Assembly: GCF_003255815.1 (NCBI RefSeq)
Contig: NC_037670.1
Span: forward strand, 70,179,406 to 70,243,405
Reading direction: 5' to 3'
Source of the DNA: Theropithecus gelada
Lineage: Eukaryota; Chordata; Mammalia; Primates; Cercopithecidae
Length of the DNA: 64,000 nucleotides
Part shown: positions 21,738-33,399 of the stretch, one piece after another
Numbering within the stretch: position 1 is the first letter of the stretch
Layout of the letters: each line of letters opens with the position of its first letter
Program-made: the position numbers and the translations under genes
Notes under the pieces: model-generated
What the model was told of the DNA's origin: nothing
Databases searched by the model: none
The model's input: only the letters and a program-made list of their open reading frames with translations

Positions 21738-22573
21738 AGGACAACTGAAAGAGGGACAATGGGACCCAAAGGAGGATAATGCGTATGGATGACAAAGGTG
21801 GAACCAGGTAGTTTAGCAACATACACACTGGAAGCACAGCCAAATGACTGTGCACAGGCAGGGCTTGATTCCACCTCATGCCCGTGCTTCTATCCTAGCT
21901 CCTGTCATGTTGTCTCAAAACTCTTCTGATTTCCTAGAGGTGAATTTTTATTTTGAACCACAATAACTTGCACATTCAGAGTCTGTCGAGCATTTTCAAA
22001 TCTACCTAGAGGATTCCCAGGAAATTCTGCATTGACTCACAAGTTTTTCCAAGGTCAAGAACTCATTCCCGAGGTCAGGAACGATTGTAGTCTGGCATAC
22101 TTGATCAATTTTCCAACTTTCCTGTGGTTGGTTAAGGTCTAATTTAGTTGGTTCTTGGTTTTCCCTGGTTAGCATCCCAAGTCAATTGCAGACAGTATTT
22201 GGTATAATTATACCCTCCCATTACATAATTATTATTATTTTTTGTTTCCTGCCACTTTTGTTCTTGAATTTTGTATTGACATTTGAAATCAAGTTAGGAA
22301 ACAGTTCACATCTGCAGCTGCTTCCTTCTTGTGGTGTGGATTTCTTTTATGAAATGTCCTTAAACATTCCTCAACTTCAGTGGTAAAGATGGAAGCAGCA
22401 GATTTTTTCAGAAAGTGTGGAGCTAAAACCCTAAAGCATGTTCCATCAACCCCAAAGAATACTTCTACCAGAGGTGAAAAAGACTTCCTTGCCTTTTCAG
22501 AAAATTATCATGTCTTCTTTATGTTATCTATAGCCATCGCCAGGGTCATTGTCCTGAAAACGCACAAAATGCA
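21738..22573. other. No feature recognised
   Basis: Unique-looking sequence with two short chance frames (22186-22386, 22380-22583). Confidence 0.3.
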
Positions 22574-22740
22574 GCATGTCTGAACTGGAAGGACTTTTAG
22601 AGCTTTTCTGGTCCAAATTCTCAGATTGGAAGTGGAAGCTCAGACAAGTGTTTGGGCCAATAATTCAACGCAGTGTGGCAGATAAAGGACATGAACCCAG
22701 GTTTCCAGTCCTTGATCTTGTGATTCCACTAAACTACTCC
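22574..22740 (-). mobile_element. MIR3 SINE
   Basis: Antisense MIR3: 'gaactggaaggacttttaga', 'ctggtccaaattctcagatt', 'gaagctcagacaagtg', 'gacatgaacccaggtttcca' and 'cactaaactactcc' occur in the expected order over about 165 bases, close to the full MIR3 length. Confidence 0.8.
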
Positions 22741-23135
22741 TAATTGAAGAAGAGACGGAGAGATTATAAAGGATTCATCTGTTGCTTTACATCGACTCTG
22801 ACAGTCCAACACTAAATTGTTTCTCTGTGTAGCAGATGCTGTTGGCACTTCACCCAGATTTCTTCAGTTCCCACGCTCTGTGCTGCTGGCTTCCTCCGGG
22901 AAGTGTCTACAACTCTTGGCCTGAGGGCTTTCAGAAGAAGCCTCTAGGAGTGGACCTCAGCCAATGATGGATGGAGATGTTGTGCTTTAGAGTGGGACAA
23001 CTCTGAGACCAGTTTGACACCATCTCCCGGATGCCCCAGGGGGACTGAGCCCCAGGTGCTTACAGCAGCGACCTGCCTATCAATGCATGCTCTTCGGGCT
23101 TCATTCTCTTTGCTGTCTCACTTCCATACTCCCCA
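22741..23135. other. Unassigned, possibly an old LTR
   Basis: Balanced base composition with phrases such as 'gaccagtttgacaccatctc' that look repeat-like to me, but no family can be fixed. Confidence 0.25.
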
Positions 23136-23585
23136 AGGGAGGCAGAATAAAGACCCCGAAAGATGACACTACCCTACTCTCCAGGACTTGTGAGTCTGTT
23201 AGCTTACATGGCAAAAGGCACTTCGAAGATGTGATTAAGGTTATGGAACTTGAGATGGGGTATTGGCTTATCTAGGTGGGCCCAATCTACTGTCATGGGT
23301 CTTTTGCAGCTGAGAACCTTTTCTGGCTGGTGAGAGAGATGACGGAAAAAGGGTGAGAGAGATGCAATGTTGTTGGCTTTGATGATGGAGGAAGGGGCCA
23401 TGAGCCAGGGGATGCAGGTGGCCTTGAGAGGCTGGAAAAGGCAAGGGCTGCCTACTCCTTCATCCTGTCTCAGTGAGATCAACATTGGACTTCTGACCTA
23501 AGAACTGTAAAATCATAAATGTGTCTTGTTTTAAGCCAGCAAATGTGTGATATTTTGTTATGGCAACAATAGAAATTTAAGCCAC
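23136..23585 (+). mobile_element. MLT1-type MaLR LTR
   Basis: Sense MLT1 LTR: 'ggcagaataaagaccccgaa', 'cttacatggcaaaaggcact', 'gatgtgattaaggttatgg', 'gcttatctaggtgggcccaa', 'gaggctggaaaaggcaaggg', 'cttctgacctaagaactgta' and 'tgttttaagccagcaaatgt' in consensus order. The last ~40 bases contain 'ttttgttatggcaacaatag', the normal 3' end. Frames in it on both strands are shadows. Confidence 0.88.
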
Positions 23586-24559
23586 TCATCTCCTCATTTT
23601 GGAATCACCTGTGAAATAAACCATTTATATTCAAAGCCTTGAATAAGGCAACCCAATTTGCACAGTAATGTCTAGAGTCCTCTACAGCTATTAATAATTG
23701 TTATAAAGAGATGGGAAACATAACTGGAATGTTTCACAGAGGGATGAAGAACAAACAGCACTTCCAGTGTTTTAATAAGGGTTTGTACAGGTACTACGGC
23801 CAAAATGGTTTTTGGAACCCACTCTTAAGTTTACATAAGCATACGTTCATATCATCTTCATTTTTGGAGGCAAACTGGAAATTCAGGACAGTGGTTCTTC
23901 CCTCATTTTTCTTTTGTGTGTCTATCTCATTTCCCCTATATCTGAGTGCTTGGATGCAGATTAGATACGTCTCTTATGTTCCTTATAATTCTTTACTCCC
24001 TTTTTCTTTTCTTCTCTCTTGGCCTTTTGGTTTATTCTATCTCCTTCTTCCTCATCCCATCCATTAGAACACATGGAAATGGTAGTGATGGCAGTGTTGG
24101 ATGTTTGTAGGTTATTTGTCTATTGTTTACTCTCTTCCCCCTCTTTCCTGATGGCACCGAGGTTTTTCTTTGGTTGTTTAGCAGTCAGAACTTTCAGTAG
24201 GATTTACTCCACCAATCAATTCAGGATGAACCTGGACCAGCCTTAGCCAAACAATGTAATTTCATTGCAATGACTCCAGTTTCCAGTTCAGAAATTGTTA
24301 CACAATTCAGAATAAGCCAATCAGTGATTGACTTTCTCATGATCAAAGCGATTAGATCAAGAAAGGAGAAGTAAACAGAGTGCAACCAATTAGAATGAAG
24401 GCCAGCAAGTTTGACTGTTGGTGAGAAGAGAGAGTCTATACTCTAACAGAAAATGTAGTGTGAGGTTGTATGAACTGCTACAGCTCTGTATGCTAGCCTG
24501 AGACCTGAGGGTGGAGTTTTCACATGAAAGTAGGAAAAAGCCAGGAGAACAAAAGAGAA
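23586..24559. other. No gene recognised
   Basis: Unique-looking; 24220-24460 resembles a common old repeat ('accagccttagccaaacaatg', 'aagccaatcagtgattg') but I cannot assign it. A 118-codon frame at 23711-24067 has no recognisable domain; its later part is hydrophobic because of a pyrimidine-rich tract. Confidence 0.3.
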
Positions 24560-25060
24560 AGGGCCTCTCTCTTCCCTATTCTTACCCCTCAACCCCATGG
24601 ACAGAGTTGACTGAGGAAGAAAAATCATGGCTCTGCACAATATGTTGGTATTGGCTGGCAGTGGGATGGCTACAATATTATCCAAGTAGGAGTGTCCCAA
24701 AGACCTTGGGGAGGGGAAATGATCCATGCTGTTGAACACTTTATCCTATTGTTCACTTTACCTGAGTGATGAGATGGCCAGAGGGGTACATATCTACACT
24801 GTTTATGGCTAACTATGTAATCCATGCTGGTGTGACTGAGCAGTAAGGGATTTGAAAAGAACAAGCTGAGAGGATGGCGATGAGGAAGGCTTTTGTAGAG
24901 GCATGTGGGTGGGAATCTTGGAATGGGCATCAAGCATGAAGATATTTGTGTTCCATGTGAATGCTCAACAGAAGGCACTCTCTGAAGGGGAGGCTGTCAG
25001 GAATCACATGGACAAAATTTGAAGGGTTCCACAGCCCCTGCTGTTGTCATGGGAACACTC
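24560..25060 (+). pseudogene. Probable ERVL pol relic (RNase H-side segment)
   Basis: Conceptual reading of the plus strand, switching frames and passing stops, resembles the part of ERVL Pol around the RNase H C-terminal region. The best part is about 24850-25000, including a histidine-containing stretch followed by an alanine- and lysine-rich segment. There are in-frame stops and frameshifts, no LTR adjoins it, and neither reverse transcriptase nor envelope sequence is recognised beside it. It is an inactive scrap of an old endogenous retrovirus. The match is by eye only; an unrelated unique sequence remains possible. Confidence 0.4.
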
Positions 25061-25196
25061 TTTGATGGTGGTGGCTGGGTGAACCGTGATTGGAAAAGGC
25101 CTTGTTGTCAGCCCCTTCATAACCTCTGTGTGTGGCCTGCAGCTTAGGGCAGGAGTTGGTGCTGGCAGCAGAAATCTTCCTGTGGAGGAAACTACC

Positions 25197-25400
25197 ATTG
25201 TTTGAGTACCTCCTATGTACTAGATATTATTTATTTCACCTTCGCATGATTTCTATAAGGCAGGTATAATTACGATTTTTAGATAAGGAAACCAGAAACC
25301 TATGAGGGAAATTAATCAAGACCATGGAGCTGTTTAGCAGAGGAACTGGCATTCAACACAGATCTGTCTGACTCCACAGCCCCAGCTCCTTTCATGGTGC
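25197..25400 (-). mobile_element. MIR SINE, near full length
   Basis: Well-kept antisense MIR: 'gagtacctcctatgtactag', 'ctataaggcaggtataatta', 'tagataaggaaaccagaaac', 'gatctgtctgactccacagc' and 'cagctcctttcatggtgcc'. Intact order from the 3' end to the tRNA-related half. Confidence 0.85.
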
Positions 25401-25546
25401 CCAGGATCTCTCAGCTGCATGGGATAAGTGACTGTTGGGAGAGAGTTGGGTCCACTTGGAGTCTCTTCTGCCTTACTTGGGACTCCCCCTTTGGAGCTCA
25501 TCTGTACTGCAAACCTGTGAGCTCTTCATTGAAGTATATCTGAACT

Positions 25547-26515
25547 ACAAGCATTTCTCTGCACCTGCACTGCTATAACCTGGTCCAAACATTCATTGCC
25601 TCTAGCCTGGGCTACTGTGATACCTCCTGCTGGTATCCTTGCTTCTACCCTTTCCCCCATACTGTTTATTTTATTTTTTTCTTTTCTTTTCTTTTTTTCT
25701 TTTTTTTTTTTGAGATGGAGTCTCACTCTGTCACCCAGGCTGGAGTGCAGTGGTGCAGTCTCAGCTCACTGCAACCTCCGCTTCCCAGGTTCAAGAGATT
25801 CTCTTGCCTCAGCCTCCTGAGTAGCTGGGACTACAGGCACCTGCCACCACACCCAATTGATTTTTGTATTTTTAGTAGAGACAGGGTTTCACCATATTGG
25901 CTAGGCTGGTCTTGAACTCCTGACCTTGTGATCCACCCTCCTCGGCCTTCCAAAGTGCTGGGATTACAGGCATGAGCCACCACGCCTGGCTCCATACTGT
26001 TTATTTTCAATATGGTAACACAGTGATCCTATCAGAACATATCATTCCTTCACTCAAAGCCTTTTTATGACTACGTATCCCACTTGGGGTAAAAGCTGTT
26101 GCAATGATCTACAAAACCTTACAGATCCTGGCTCCCACTTCCCTGGCTCTTCTCTGACCATAACACTTTCTAGGCCACTCTAGTCCAGCCACTGTGATTG
26201 ACTTGCTTTTCTTCCAGCTCTCAGCACACGCCTGGAATATTAGTTTTTCATTGATCCTATGGTTCATTCCCTCACTTCAATGTGTCTGAATGTTGACTTG
26301 CCTGTGAACTCTTCCTTCAATTCCCTTTTTGGTGTTGCAATGCTGCTTTCCAGTCGGGCACTCCTGTAGCTCTTACATGTTTTATTTTTTTCCATAGCAC
26401 TTATCACCTTTTACCATAGTATATCATTCATTCCCATACTTTATTTATTGATTCCCTGCACCCTTCCTTCCACCTCCCTCACTGGACTATAAGTTTTATA
26501 AGAGTAGCATTGTTT
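25547..26515 (+). mobile_element. L2 LINE 3' half, split by an Alu
   Basis: Sense L2 from 'cattgcctctagcctgggct' (about 25594) through 'ctgtgatacctcctgctgg', interrupted by the Alu, then 'gtgatcctatcagaac', 'cattccttcactcaaagcc', 'ccatagcacttatcacc' (26393) and the terminal 'ctggactataagttttataa' (about 26483). The pieces join exactly when the Alu and one copy of its 16-bp duplication are removed. Confidence 0.85.
25673..25991 (-). mobile_element. AluS SINE (AluSc-like), antisense
   Basis: Complete reverse Alu: poly(T) with C interruptions to about 25711, then right arm, linker and left arm ending 'ccaccacgcctggc'. A perfect 16-bp target-site duplication, ccatactgtttatttt, lies at 25657-25672 and 25992-26007. 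'gaccttgtgatccaccc' suggests an Sc-like subfamily. Plus-strand frames of 66-74 codons here are antisense Alu frames. Confidence 0.96.
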
Positions 26516-27765
26516 TAATTAATAGATTTATTTCTCAAAGTAATTTTAGGCTTACAAAAAATTTGAGTGACAAGTATGTACTCTCTCTCCTCCCTCCCTC
26601 AACACAGTTTCTCCTGTATTCACATCCTGAGGTAAGTGTGGTCCATTTGTTACCATGGATAATCCGATATCAATACATTATTATTAACTAAAGTTCATAG
26701 ATTACATTAGGATTCATTCTTTGTGTTGTACAGTCTATGGGTTTTGGCAAATATAGAGTGAAATGTATCCACCATTAAAGTATCATACAGAGTAGTTTCA
26801 CTGCCCTTAAAATCCCTTGTGCTTGCCTTCTTCATTCCTCCCTCTTTTCCTTTACTGAATTGAACCCCTGGCAACCGCTGATCTTTCTGACTGTCTCCAT
26901 AGTTTTGTCTTTTTCAGAATGTTATAGAATTGGAATCATACAGCATGTAGTCTTTTCAAATTGGCTTTATTGTTTTCACTTAGCAATATGCAGTTAAGAT
27001 TCCTCCATGTCATTTTGTGGCTTGATAGTTCATTTCTTTCTTTCTTTTTTTTTTTTTAGTGCTGAATAATATTTCTTTGTCTGGATGTACCACAATTTAT
27101 TTACCCATTCACCTACTGAAGGACATCATGTTTGCTTCCAAGTTTGGAAATTATGAATAATGTTGCTATCACATTTTATATACAGGTTTTTGTATGGACA
27201 TATGTTTTCAATTCATTTGGGTAAATGCCAAGAGGCACAATTGCTGGATGGTGGAGTAAAAGTATGCTTATTTTTGTAAGAAACTGACAAACTGTCTTCC
27301 AACGTGGCTGTGTCATGTTGCATTCCCGCCAATAATGAACGAAAGTTCCTGTTGCTCCACATCCTCACCAGCATTTGGTGCTGTCAGCATTCTGGATTCT
27401 GTCCATTCCAATATGCAGTAGTATCTCATTGTTTTTGCAATTTACAGTTCCCTAATGGGATGTAATGTTGGGCGTCTTTTCATGCTTATCTACCATCTCT
27501 GGATCTTCTCTGGTGAGGTATCTGTTGATGTCTTTGACCCATTTTTTAAATTGAGTTATTTGTTTTTTATTGTGCAGTTTTAAGAGTTCTTCATGTTATT
27601 TTGAGTAACAGTCTTTCAATGGATATGTGTTTTGCAAAGATTTTCTGCCAGTCTGCGGCTTGTCTTTTTATTCTCTGAACAATATCTTTCACAGAGTAGA
27701 AGTTTTTAATTTTAACAAAGTCCAACTTCATTCAATTTTTTCTTTCATGGATGGTGCCTTTGGTG
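26516..27765 (-). mobile_element. L1M LINE, antisense 3' UTR and ORF2 C-terminus
   Basis: About 1.25 kb of reverse L1M (MA/MB-like). 3' UTR wording at 26545-26900 ('gatatcaatacattattatt', 'gtgttgtacagtctatgggt', 'cccctggcaaccgctgatct'), then the ORF2 complement ('gctgaataatatttctttgt', 'ccattcacctactgaaggac', 'ctgttgctccacatcctcac' at about 27350, 'ctttcatggatggtgccttt' at about 27742). It is 5'-truncated near 27765. An expanded pyrimidine tract at 27033-27058 sits where the consensus has only a short T run. Confidence 0.93.
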
Positions 27766-29509
27766 TAAGAGTGGAATTTTTCATCTGTTTTATTCATTGC
27801 TTTATCCTTGGCTCTTAGAATGTTTCCTGGCAGATAGTAAGGAACCAGTAAATACTTGCTGAATGACTGAGCACTGTTATCTTGGGGAATTATATGCTTT
27901 CGTTCTTTCTTTTTCTTTTTTTTCCTAAGAGAAGTATTCATTTGTTGCATCACTCTTGAGAGGCAATCCCTGTCCAAAGCCCATTATTTACATAATGGAT
28001 CTATACTGCAGAGGTGGAACACCATCTACGTGTGTTACGAGAATGGTAGCAGCTTAGAGTATGCACATTATTTCAGGAAGATAAAGTTTTGGGTCAGTCT
28101 ATTGTCTGAGCACCTTTGGTTAATATGAGTTTTCTCTCTCTCTTTCTCTCTCTCTCTCTCAAATTAGAATCAAAATGAAATCATAAGATTAGAAATTATG
28201 ACAAGACATGTAATATACTAAGTATATAAAACCAATAGATTGATATGTTTTTATGAAAAAGAAAGCCATCCTTATTCGTGGGCCAGAATGGGCACGCTTT
28301 TGATTTCTCTTGAAGAAGTATCCCTGTCAAGGGATACTTTGAATTGCTAAGTAGAGTCAAGAGAAGATCTCACACCAGGAATTGAGACCCCGTTTACTAA
28401 AAGCAAGAGAACGGGCTTTTTTTTTTTTCCCCCCCTCTGGGTGAAAAGGATTCAGTAAACTTTGATTACATCATGCAGAGATAAATGGAAAAATTGATTC
28501 ATAAAAATTTGTAGCTAGATAAAAATCTCTGATCTGTGTGTTGAGTAATGGGAATGAGAAAATGTTTCCGAATTTGTTATTCTTCACTAAGATGCGAAGA
28601 ACAAAAAATCTAGGTATAATCTTTCAGAGCGAGATAGGTCATGAGAATCTACCTAAGGAGTTTTCATCATCTTTATCCGTCAGAGAGTTTTGAAAACTGA
28701 GTACGTTACGCTGCACAGGTACTGCAGTTTTAATTTAGAATTTTTAGGTGTTTTTTATTTTAAGGGAAAGGTTCTTTTGTCCCAGGTATTAAAAAGCCCT
28801 CAGTCTTTTCTCCCGTTCCCTCCCCATCTATGAACAGACTCACAGAGTTCTCGGAGGTACTAGGATAAGACTCTGAAAAGGAAATGCTCTTTCACAAATG
28901 GTTTCAATTTCCTCCTTGTAGAGAAAGGAAGCCTTTCTAAGCTGAAGGAGGCACCCTTGGAAGCAGCCCCTGGGTGGTATGACCTGCACTAACACACACC
29001 TGAGATAGCATGTCTGTTAGATGCTTGTTCTGGCTGCCTGCTTGTGGAACGCTGAGTGGGACAAGACTCTGGACAGTGAGCTTCTAACGGGCATACCATG
29101 CTATGGCTGCTAGGAAGGTGCATTGCTGTGTACCTTGGAGAAAGTATTGGCTGTTCAGCTGCAAGACAGATGACAACCTCCAGCTGCTAGCACCTTCGGA
29201 TCTACCTTGCTTCCCAGCCATGTTCACACTTTTCTCAGGCAGCCCCCAGGGAGTGTGTGCTCTGGAGCTCCCATTGGGGTGGCTGTGCCTCTGTCGGATA
29301 TGCATCATCGTCTGAGGCTGCCTTGCTTAAGCCCACTTCCCCTTCCTTTCCTGTCACTGGTAGGAGACCTGCCTGCAGGTGGGAAGCCTTCCCCTGCCCA
29401 GTTCTCCTCCCTCCACATTTATCTTTCCCCAGCTTATCCTCCACTAAACCATCTGCACTCCTAACTCTCTCGGTGTTGGCTTTCCAAGAGACCTAATTGA
29501 CACGGTGTC
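27766..29509. other. Unique-looking; simple repeats only
   Basis: Holds an imperfect (TC)n tract at 28132-28160, a T12-C7 tract at 28417-28435, and a compact perfect hairpin at 28316-28339. Overlapping 62-85 codon frames at 29103-29496 lie in a GC-richer patch without a recognised domain. Confidence 0.35.
28316..28339. repeat. Perfect 10-bp stem, 4-base loop inverted repeat
   Basis: aagtatccct, loop gtca, then agggatactt. It could form a short DNA or RNA hairpin; nothing around it suggests a microRNA-length stem. Confidence 0.9.
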
Positions 29510-30160
29510 CTTATTAATTTTTAAAGTTTTTAACTATACAAAAAATAAGTTTATTGTAAAAATTAGTAGAGAAGTACACAGTATAGAATCTAACAGTACA
29601 GAGCCACTCACATCAAATAAGTAGTAAGTCAAATTCTTCTCCCTGATTCTATCCAGCCCCAATTCTACTCCTCACAGGAGTCTTAGATTTGGAATATGTC
29701 CTTCTCCATGTTTTTCTAGGGATATGCAAATGTATACAATTTCGTATTACACAAGTATTTCTGTATTACATATATTACATTGTTTTGTACCAGGATTATT
29801 TTTTATTTAGCAATATGTTTTAGAGACCCTTTCCATGACATGACAACGAATCTGCCCCCATCTTTTGGACAGCTGCACAGTATTCTATTGTGTGGAATTT
29901 CATGCATGCTTATTTCTTTTCTCATTCTTCTATGTTCTTGTTTTGTGTTTTCTTTCTTTAATTTTTTCCTCTAAATGAAACAATGTAGATATAAAAATAT
30001 ACACAGTAACAAAAAGTTCAAATTCTGTAAAGTAAAAAGTAAATGTTACCATTCTGTTTCCTGGGGTAAAAATCCCACTCCTTAGAAACCACAACTTTTG
30101 ACAGTTTCTGATTTTTGTACTTTTGGTAGTTTCTATTGTAATTTTAGGCATTATATTTTT
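29510..30160 (-). mobile_element. Probable L1M fragment(s), antisense
   Basis: Diverged. 'atttagcaatatgttttaga', 'ccctttccatgacatgacaa' and 'gctgcacagtattctattgt' (29807-29895) follow the reverse complement of L1M ORF2/3' UTR. The part after 29930 may be a second, independent 3' end. Boundaries are approximate. Confidence 0.5.
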
Positions 30161-30324
30161 GTTTATTTTTAAGTTTTTATCAAATATTAGTTACCATAGC
30201 TAAAATAGCAGTAACAACTTATAATGAGTAATATTATCTCAATGGGTCCATAGGATGGGTCAAAAGCTTACACACATCCTGCTCAGGATGCTGCTGTGAA
30301 CCAAAAGTCTGGCTGGGCAGGATG

Positions 30325-30490
30325 ACATCATGGTTAATGCCATGAACTCTACAGGCAGGCTGAGTTCTAATTCTGGCTCTGCCACTTCCTGGCTCTGCAA
30401 CCTTGGACCTTACGTGCCTCATTTCCTCATGTCTAAAATAAAGATAAAATTGTACCTAGCTTATAGGATTTTCATGAATTTAAGAGAGTG
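30325..30490 (+). mobile_element. MIR SINE
   Basis: Sense MIR: 'gttaatgccatgaactctac', 'ggctgagttctaattctggc', 'tctgccacttcctggctctg', 'ctcatttcctcatgtctaaa' and 'gcttataggattttcatgaa'. The tRNA-derived head and core are clear. A further MIR-like 3' end ('agtaggcgctccataaatgc', about 30692) follows at a distance and may be a separate copy. Confidence 0.85.
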
Positions 30491-30861
30491 GCCTTTAGTG
30501 TAAAATATGTCGGGATTCAGATTCCACTGGTGGCACATTTTGACCACATCTTGGCAATGTCATATTGGATCTCTTCTCAGATAGCAGTAAAAATGGGACT
30601 GGTAGGAGCTCTCTCCCAAAGTGTGAGGATTCTATTTATGAAATAGGGTATGTAAAACTATATAGTAGGTACTATATACTTTTGATATATAGTAGGCGCT
30701 CCATAAATGCTAGTTTCTCTTTTTCAGTCCCATTAGGAATGAACGATTGCCCTAGACAGGAAGACGTTGGATAAATTTCTATAGCATGTGTTTCTTGATT
30801 GCTTGAAGACTGCCCATAGGGTGCTGCAATGATTGCATGAGCCTCAAAACTGCAGTCTTTG

Positions 30862-31163
30862 GGCTGAGCGCGGTGGCTCACGCCTGTAATCCCAGAACTT
30901 TGGGAGGCTGAGGCAGGCAGATCATGAGGTCAAGAGATCGAGACCATCCTGGCTAACATGGTGAAACCCCATCTCTACTAAAAATACAAAAAACTAACCG
31001 GGTGTGGTGGCAGGCGCCTGTAGTCCCAGCTACTTGGGAGGCTGAGGCAGGAGAATGGTGTGAACCCGGGAGGTGGAGCTGGCAGTGAGCCGAGATCGTC
31101 CCACTGCACTCTAACCTGGGTGACAGAGCGAGACTCTGTCTCAAAAAACAAAAGCAAAAACAA
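30862..31163 (+). mobile_element. AluY SINE
   Basis: Complete Alu with the AluY-type 'cagatcatgaggtcaagaga' and 'gaccatcctggctaacatgg'. Perfect 16-bp target-site duplication, aaaactgcagtctttg, at 30846-30861 and 31164-31179. The tail is short and broken by G and C. This is the youngest-looking Alu in the window. Confidence 0.97.
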
Positions 31164-31288
31164 AAAACTGCAGTCTTTGATAAAGAAGAAAAATATTGCT
31201 GACTCTAACAATGACAGAGATATACAGAAAATGCTCATTTCTTCTATTTCAAAATATTGCCTGGTTATTCATAGTATGTCAAGATTAT

Positions 31289-31665
31289 TGTATTAGCCCA
31301 TTCTCATGCTGCTAATAATGACATAGCTGAGACTGGGTATTTATAAGGGAAAGAGGTTTAATTGACTCACAGTTCAGCATGGCTGGGGAGGCCTCAGGAA
31401 ACTTACAATCATGGTGGAAGGGGAAACAAACACATCCTTCTTCACATGAAGGCAGCAAGTAGAAGAATAAGCAAAAGAGGTGCAAGCCCCTTTTAAAACC
31501 ATCAGATCTCAGGAGAACTCACTCACTATCACGAGAACAGCAGAATGGAGGTAACTGCCTTCATGATTCAATTACCTCCCACCGGGTCCCTTGTATGACA
31601 TGTGGTGATTACAGGAACTACAATTCAAGATGAGATTTGGGTGGGGACACAGCCAAACCATATCA
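31289..31665 (-). mobile_element. Solo MST-type MaLR LTR, antisense
   Basis: Complete reverse LTR from TGTATTAGCCC to CCATATCA. 'gaggcctcaggaaacttaca' and the 'agttcagcatgg' segment mark MST. The flanking pentamers attat (31284-31288) and actat (31666-31670) differ at one position, consistent with an aged 5-bp duplication. Confidence 0.93.
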
Positions 31666-32426
31666 ACTATGCACTGTTTTATTGACTATTTGAAAAGGAA
31701 ATATAATTTTATTTAGTTTTCATTAGCATTTTTTTTTTGCTATTAGCTGTTCCAGTGTTAAAATTAATTATAGTTGGATTTATTTAGGTCTGATATATTT
31801 ATGATTTTGATTAATTTGAAGAAAGCACTCTATGAAGAAACATGAAGATTTAGTGTAATGTTTGCTTAGTTACCAATCTTTACACATATTCATTAGAATT
31901 AGTCATAAACTTTTTAAAAGTTTCCAATTACATTCATGTAGTAAAAGATATCTGTTACAGTTTTTAACCTTCATGATGTAGTGCAGAAATATATTTCAAA
32001 TTTCTAGTTGATTGTCCAAAATAAACAGGTTAGTGGATTCTGGGAGCATTGCCATTTCATGGAAGAACTATAGCTAAAGTGAAATACCACCAGCAATATC
32101 ATAGAACATTAACAATTTTGTGTATTTAGAAAGGTAACTACAGAGTGAAAAGACTTAATGACAAAGGAATATCTGATGTTGGTGCATGATGTACAATATG
32201 AATTATTTTCTGTCTTTTCTTTCTCCAGCACATTGGATTTGATGAGACTTGGCAAACAAGCCATTCACCTGGGCAAGATTGTCAAAATTCAAACTTGAAT
32301 TGTAAGCTAATTTGGACCAATCAATGGTATTGGGGAAAAAAAGAAAAACTAGAGATGTTTTTGGTAATACACAGGCAGCAGAGGGAAAAAAGCTTGGAGA
32401 GTTTGATACATTCATTTTGAAAATTT
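31666..32426. other. AT-rich, no feature recognised
   Basis: No repeat or gene identified. Confidence 0.3.
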
Positions 32427-32448
32427 TCTTTTTTCTTTTCTTTTCTTT

Positions 32449-32509
<61 letters not shown>

Positions 32510-32570
32510 GTCTCTCTCTCTCTCTCTCTTTCTTCTTTCTTTCTTTATTTCTTTTTTCTATTTCTTTTTC
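32427..32570. repeat. Pyrimidine microsatellite, (TTTC)12 with (TC)n
   Basis: A regular (TTTC)12 run at about 32461-32508, flanked by (TC)n and TTTTC variants. It is the complement of the expanded A-rich tail of the adjoining antisense Alu. The 60-89 codon frames across it are low-complexity artefacts. Confidence 0.93.
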
Positions 32571-32863
32571 TTTTTTTTTGAGACAAGATCTCACTCTGTG
32601 ACCCAGGCTGGAGTGCAGTGGTGCAATCGCAGCTCACTGCAGCCTCGAACTCTTCAGGCTTAGGTGGTCCTCCCACCTCAGTCTCCTGGGCAGCTGGAAC
32701 TACAGGTGTGCATCACCATGCCTGGCTAATTTTTCATACTTTTTGTAGAGGTGGGGTTTCACCAGGTTGCCTATGCTGGTCTCAAACTCCTGGGCTCAAG
32801 ATATCCACTTGCTTTGGCCTCCCAATATGCTGGGATTACTGGCGTGAGCCAGTATGCCCAGTC
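32571..32863 (-). mobile_element. AluJ SINE, antisense
   Basis: Reverse Alu with J-type wording ('ctgcagcctcgaactcttca', 'tcctcccacctcagtctcct'). A ttgaaaattt duplication flanks the element plus its tail at 32417-32426 and 32864-32873. Confidence 0.92.
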
Positions 32864-32881
32864 TTGAAAATTTCTACCTAT

Positions 32882-33399
32882 TTATATATATATATATATT
32901 TTTTTTAAATTTATTTATTATTATTATACTGTAAGTTGTAGGGTACATGTGCATAACGTGCAGGTTTGTTACATATGTATACTTGTGCCTTGTTGGTGTG
33001 CTGCACCCATCAACTCGTCATTTACATCAGGTATAACTCCCAATGCAATCCCTCCCCCCGCCCCCCTCCCCATGATAGGCCCCGGTGTGTGATGTTCCCC
33101 TTCCCGAGTCCAAGTGATCTCATTGTTCAGTTCCCACCTATGAGTGAGAACATGCGGTGTTTGGTTTTCTGTTCTTGTGATAGTTTGCTAAGAATGATGG
33201 ATTCCAGCTGCATCCATGTCCCTACAAAGGACACAAACTCATCCTTTTTTATGGCTGCATAGTATTCCATGGTGTATATATGCCACATTTTCTTAATCCA
33301 ATCTGTCACTGATGGACATTTGGGTTGATTCCAAGTCTTTGCTATTGTGAATAGTGCTGCAATAAACATACGTGTGCATGTGTCTTTATAGCAGCATAT
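32882..33399 (-). mobile_element. L1PA/L1PB fragment, antisense, 5'-truncated
   Basis: Begins with (TA)9 and T runs from the poly(A) side, then 'gtagggtacatgtgcataac' and 'caggtttgttacatatgtat', on through 'gagtgagaacatgcggtgtt', 'cctacaaaggacacaaactc' and 'gctgcaataaacatacgtgt', stopping at 'tctttatagcagca'. Close agreement with primate L1 3' ends makes this much younger than the L1M copies. Only the last ~510 bases of a 6 kb element are present; the 80-codon reverse frame (33127-33369) is the ORF2 C-terminal remnant with no enzymatic domain. Confidence 0.95.

Noticed and set aside
25197..25400. tRNA-like sequence in the MIR copies
   Set aside because: MIR heads derive from tRNA, but the copies here are decayed SINEs without intact A and B boxes or an acceptor stem.
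32312..32594. Phe/Ser-rich and Lys/Glu-rich frames on the two strands
   Set aside because: They translate the TTTC/TC microsatellite and are low-complexity artefacts.
32882..33399. Possible active L1
   Set aside because: Only the last ~510 bases of the element are present; there is no promoter, ORF1 or catalytic ORF2.
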